Shown here piece after piece: positions 46,000-47,614 of a DNA stretch of 47,614 nucleotides. How positions within the stretch are numbered: position 1 is the first letter of the stretch; every line of letters begins with the position of its first letter. The DNA is from Mucilaginibacter sp. (GTDB lineage Bacteria > Bacteroidota > Bacteroidia > Sphingobacteriales > Sphingobacteriaceae). The notes beneath the pieces are model-generated. The model had not been told where the DNA came from, searched no databases, and saw only the letters and a program-made list of their open reading frames with translations. The DNA is taken from assembly GCA_028287865.1 (NCBI GenBank), contig JAQBOU010000042.1:1-47614 (forward strand), written 5' to 3'. The position numbers were made by a program, and so were the translations under genes.

Positions 46000-46692
46000 T
46001 TATAAAACTGTGTTGAAAGCTGTGAGATACTTTTCAATATATTGCTTTTTTGACATGGCCTTGTATTGCATAATAAACCTTGGATGTTCCAATGCAACTA
46101 TCTTTTTAAAAAAGCCTTTTTCATCATTTAATTTTCTCAGGAATTTTTCATTTTTACCATTGCCAAAGCAGAAACAAGTATCTGTATCATTTCCCAGGTT
46201 TATTTGCTTTTGAATGTTTTCGATAATAAAATCATAAACCGTTGCTGTAAGTTCTTTACTATCGTAATAGTTATAGTTGAGCTCTTTTCCGTTCTTGCCG
46301 GTGGCCGTAAATCCAAGCGGGCAGATAGAGTTGATATAAAAATGTTTGTAAAAGTTAACCGGGCCGCCAAAAGCATCAATAACATCATAAACAAAAACGG
46401 ATGAAGGTTCATGTGTTTCTTTACCTTCATAATTTATATTGCATATAGCCTTTAACCGTTTCGAATCTGTAAAAGGTATACCGGTAATGCCGCCACCAAA
46501 TCTGCCGGGATTAATGCCAAGTATCATGTGCCGCTTATTATGGTCGTTGTAATACTTGTTGTAAAATTGCTCCATTAAATTATTGGCTTGCGGGTTCTCT
46601 TTAAACGGATTCATAATATGAATACCATCAGGTAATGTACCGTTAAAGTTAAGTTGCTTATTAAAAGCTATAATTCTATCAGCGAACGTCAT
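46000..46692 (-). CDS. SMUG2-type uracil-DNA glycosylase family protein (DUF4918)
   Basis: 230 residues. MILGINPGRFGGGITGIPFTDSKRLK is the active-site region of the uracil-glycosylase superfamily (GINPGxxG), followed by YINSICPLGF and, near the C-terminus, ALEHPRFIMQYK (ending motif HPR). The architecture fits the Bacteroidota SMUG2/DUF4918 group. It would excise uracil or oxidised pyrimidines during base-excision repair. It lies about 95 bases upstream of PstS on the same strand; no functional link is apparent. Confidence 0.82.
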   Translation of the reverse strand: MTFADRIIAFNKQLNFNGTLPDGIHIMNPFKENPQANNLMEQFYNKYYNDHNKRHMILGINPGRFGGGITGIPFTDSKRLKAICNINYEGKETHEPSSVFVYDVIDAFGGPVNFYKHFYINSICPLGFTATGKNGKELNYNYYDSKELTATVYDFIIENIQKQINLGNDTDTCFCFGNGKNEKFLRKLNDEKGFFKKIVALEHPRFIMQYKAMSKKQYIEKYLTAFNTVL

Positions 46693-47085
46693 AGTACTAT
46701 TATTTAGATTGCTTTATAGGCACCTTCAATAAGATGTCCTGCAAATGTAACTGTATAAATAATTATGCATGCATAGTATATTTCAGATGGAAAAGTATAC
46801 AATTGATTCTTTTTTTTGCTGTGGGTTGATGAAATTTCAAATAATAAAATTACACTCAAACTGATAATAACCTTATCAATTTGATAGCCCTGAGCTTTTA
46901 TAAGAATGAATTTTATTAATTAATTGATGCTTTTTTACCAATTTCTAAGTACTGTTTTATCGGTGTGAAATAATTTGGCATTGAATTAGCTTTGATAGGA
47001 TCGAGTTTATTAAAAAAAAATTTAAATGCGCGGAACGAGTTTTCGCGGTTTAAATTAAAGTGATTTTGCTATTTATTTTACCAGT
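46693..47085. other. AT-rich intergenic region
   Basis: 393 bases between divergent genes (SMUG2-type, minus; small membrane protein, plus). Strongly AT-rich with A and T runs. I see no convincing frame, RNA gene or palindrome. Confidence 0.5.
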
Positions 47086-47292
47086 ATGAAAACCATGTTT
47101 TTTGATCTATTTGAAATTTTTGCCTTAATGGCTGTAATTATCCTGCCCTTTTTTTTGGGAGGAAGAAAGAAGGAAAAGACCATCAGAATACCTAAAAATC
47201 ACAACGATACTTCCAGATCACGCTATGCAGTTAATGAACATGGTTTTCTCGAAGAGATCAGGCACGACAAGCTTTCAAAGCATGTACAATAA
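47086..47292 (+). CDS. Small membrane-anchored protein of unknown function
   Basis: 68 residues: one hydrophobic helix (about 9-25, IFALMAVIILPFFLGG), then a basic stretch (RKKEKTIRIPKN) and a polar tail (YAVNEHGFLEEIRHDKLSKH). The start ATG and a good terminator 12 bases after the stop support a real gene. The positive residues after the helix predict a cytoplasmic tail. I do not recognise the family. Confidence 0.6.
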   Translation: MKTMFFDLFEIFALMAVIILPFFLGGRKKEKTIRIPKNHNDTSRSRYAVNEHGFLEEIRHDKLSKHVQ

Positions 47293-47303
47293 TTAAGGTA
47301 TCC

Positions 47304-47334
47304 AGCCCCTGAACATAAACTCAGGGGCTTTTTT
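47304..47334 (+). terminator. Rho-independent terminator after small membrane protein
   Basis: Stem AGCCCCTGA/TCAGGGGCT (47304-47312 and 47321-47329), 8-base loop, followed by a run of T to 47334. A classical intrinsic terminator. Confidence 0.85.
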
Positions 47335-47444
47335 AATAATCATTCCATTTACCCGAAAATAAAATACCCCGTACTTTACTTGTAAACCGGCAAGAATATT
47401 TTAATTAATTTGCAGCACAACCATTGTCCAATTTAATTCAACAC

Positions 47445-47488
47445 ATGGCAAATAACATGCAATTATTAAAATATCCCGGTTACCACGA
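47445..47488 (+). pseudogene. Detached 5' end of the NagB-like gene at 34231-34920
   Basis: ATG at 47445 (or 47457) opens MANNMQLLKYPGYH. The frame then enters the IS terminal repeat at 47489 and stops about ten codons later. Fusing base 47488 to base 34921 of the other strand, through the shared GTTACCACGA, gives MANNMQLLKYPGYHEMSRAVADLIVEQ in two 20-residue-or-less parts, the expected N-terminus of the family. The upstream stretch 47335-47444 would hold the original promoter (AATTTGC near 47410 is a possible -7 box). Confidence 0.82.
47479..47488 (+). repeat. 10-bp target duplication, left side of ISAs1 copy
   Basis: GTTACCACGA immediately before the left terminal repeat at 47489. It is identical to the ten bases flanking the right end of the remnant at 34922-34931. 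Identity extends to 14 bases (CCCGGTTACCACGA) because the IS end also has C and G there. Confidence 0.8.
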
Positions 47489-47614
47489 CAGTGCAAACGC
47501 ATCTAAAATATGTTGATAAGTTAAGAAATAGTTTTATATAAAAGTTTGAATAGGGTTTAATTCGGTAAAAGAGCCGATGAGTAATCCAATGGAACATTTT
47601 TCATCACTAACCGA
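47489..47614 (+). mobile_element. Left end of an ISAs1-family insertion sequence (runs off the window)
   Basis: The terminal repeat CAGTGCAAACGCATCTAA (47489-47506) matches the remnant's right end CGGGGCAAACGCATCTAA at 16 of 18 positions. An ATG at 47577 opens MSNPMEHFSSLT, typical of ISAs1 transposase starts, and is cut by the window edge after 12 residues. Whether the copy is intact cannot be seen. Confidence 0.72.

Noticed and set aside
47479..47488. Chance match of GTTACCACGA at the two IS junctions
   Set aside because: Identity at exactly the base next to each IS end, with the correct relative orientation and restored reading frame, makes chance very unlikely.
1..47614. CRISPR arrays, tRNA and rRNA genes
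   Set aside because: No regularly spaced direct repeats, cloverleaf-like stretches or rRNA-like segments were seen.

Overview
The window looks like chromosomal DNA of a Bacteroidota bacterium, most likely Sphingobacteriaceae (Mucilaginibacter/Pedobacter-like). The evidence is SusC/SusD pairs, a one-component propeller/Y_Y_Y regulator, DUF5686 and SMUG2-type proteins, weak Shine-Dalgarno signals, and promoter -7 boxes of the TAnnTTTG type. It is rich in carbohydrate-use genes.

Region 1 (1-16.6 kb) reads as an amino-sugar or oligosaccharide regulon built around a complete phosphotransferase system, which is rare in this phylum. It holds a membrane-anchored sensor/LuxR-type regulator (5' end outside the window), a GH9 enzyme plus a tandem-redoxin protein (minus strand), and a divergent operon for mannose-family EIIA, EIIB, fused EIIC-EIID, Enzyme I, HPr and a NagB-family deaminase. 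A convergent SusD/SusC pair follows. Three promoters (GH9, PTS, SusC) share the direct repeat GTAGTG-N5-GTAGGG, each copy followed by exactly 32 bases and then a -7-like element. The inferred scheme is: SusCD import, periplasmic release of sugar by GH9, PTS uptake with phosphorylation, then NagB-type deamination to fructose-6-P. There is no deacetylase (nagA), which favours a non-acetylated amino sugar such as glucosamine, but this is inference.

Region 2 (17-27.5 kb) holds an efflux operon headed by a GntR/FadR regulator with two tandem palindromic operators, then a small membrane protein, TolC-like, RND and membrane-fusion genes. After it come an outer-membrane beta-barrel protein, a single-domain response regulator and a PAS-PAS-GAF histidine kinase.

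Region 3 (27.8-34.9 kb) has a GH3 glucosidase and a minus-strand mannose cluster: NagB-like, class I aldolase, ManA, eukaryotic-type (HAD-IIB) phosphomannomutase-like protein and GH130.

Region 4 (34.9-47.6 kb) is bounded by two ISAs1-family ends. The left one is a decayed, frameshifted remnant and the right one is the start of a copy running off the window. The NagB-like gene at 34.9 kb lacks its first codons. Those codons, with start codon and promoter region, lie at 47.44 kb on the other strand, next to the other IS end, and the same 10-bp target duplication (GTTACCACGA) flanks both IS ends. The roughly 12.5 kb between them therefore looks inverted by recombination between IS copies. That segment carries a broken and an intact BamA-like gene, an L-fucose oxidation cluster (mutarotase, UxaA-type dehydratase, SDR, GH29 fucosidase, FAH-family hydrolase), a DUF5686 protein, an orphan PstS, a SMUG2-type glycosylase and a small membrane protein. 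I saw no tRNA, rRNA or CRISPR.
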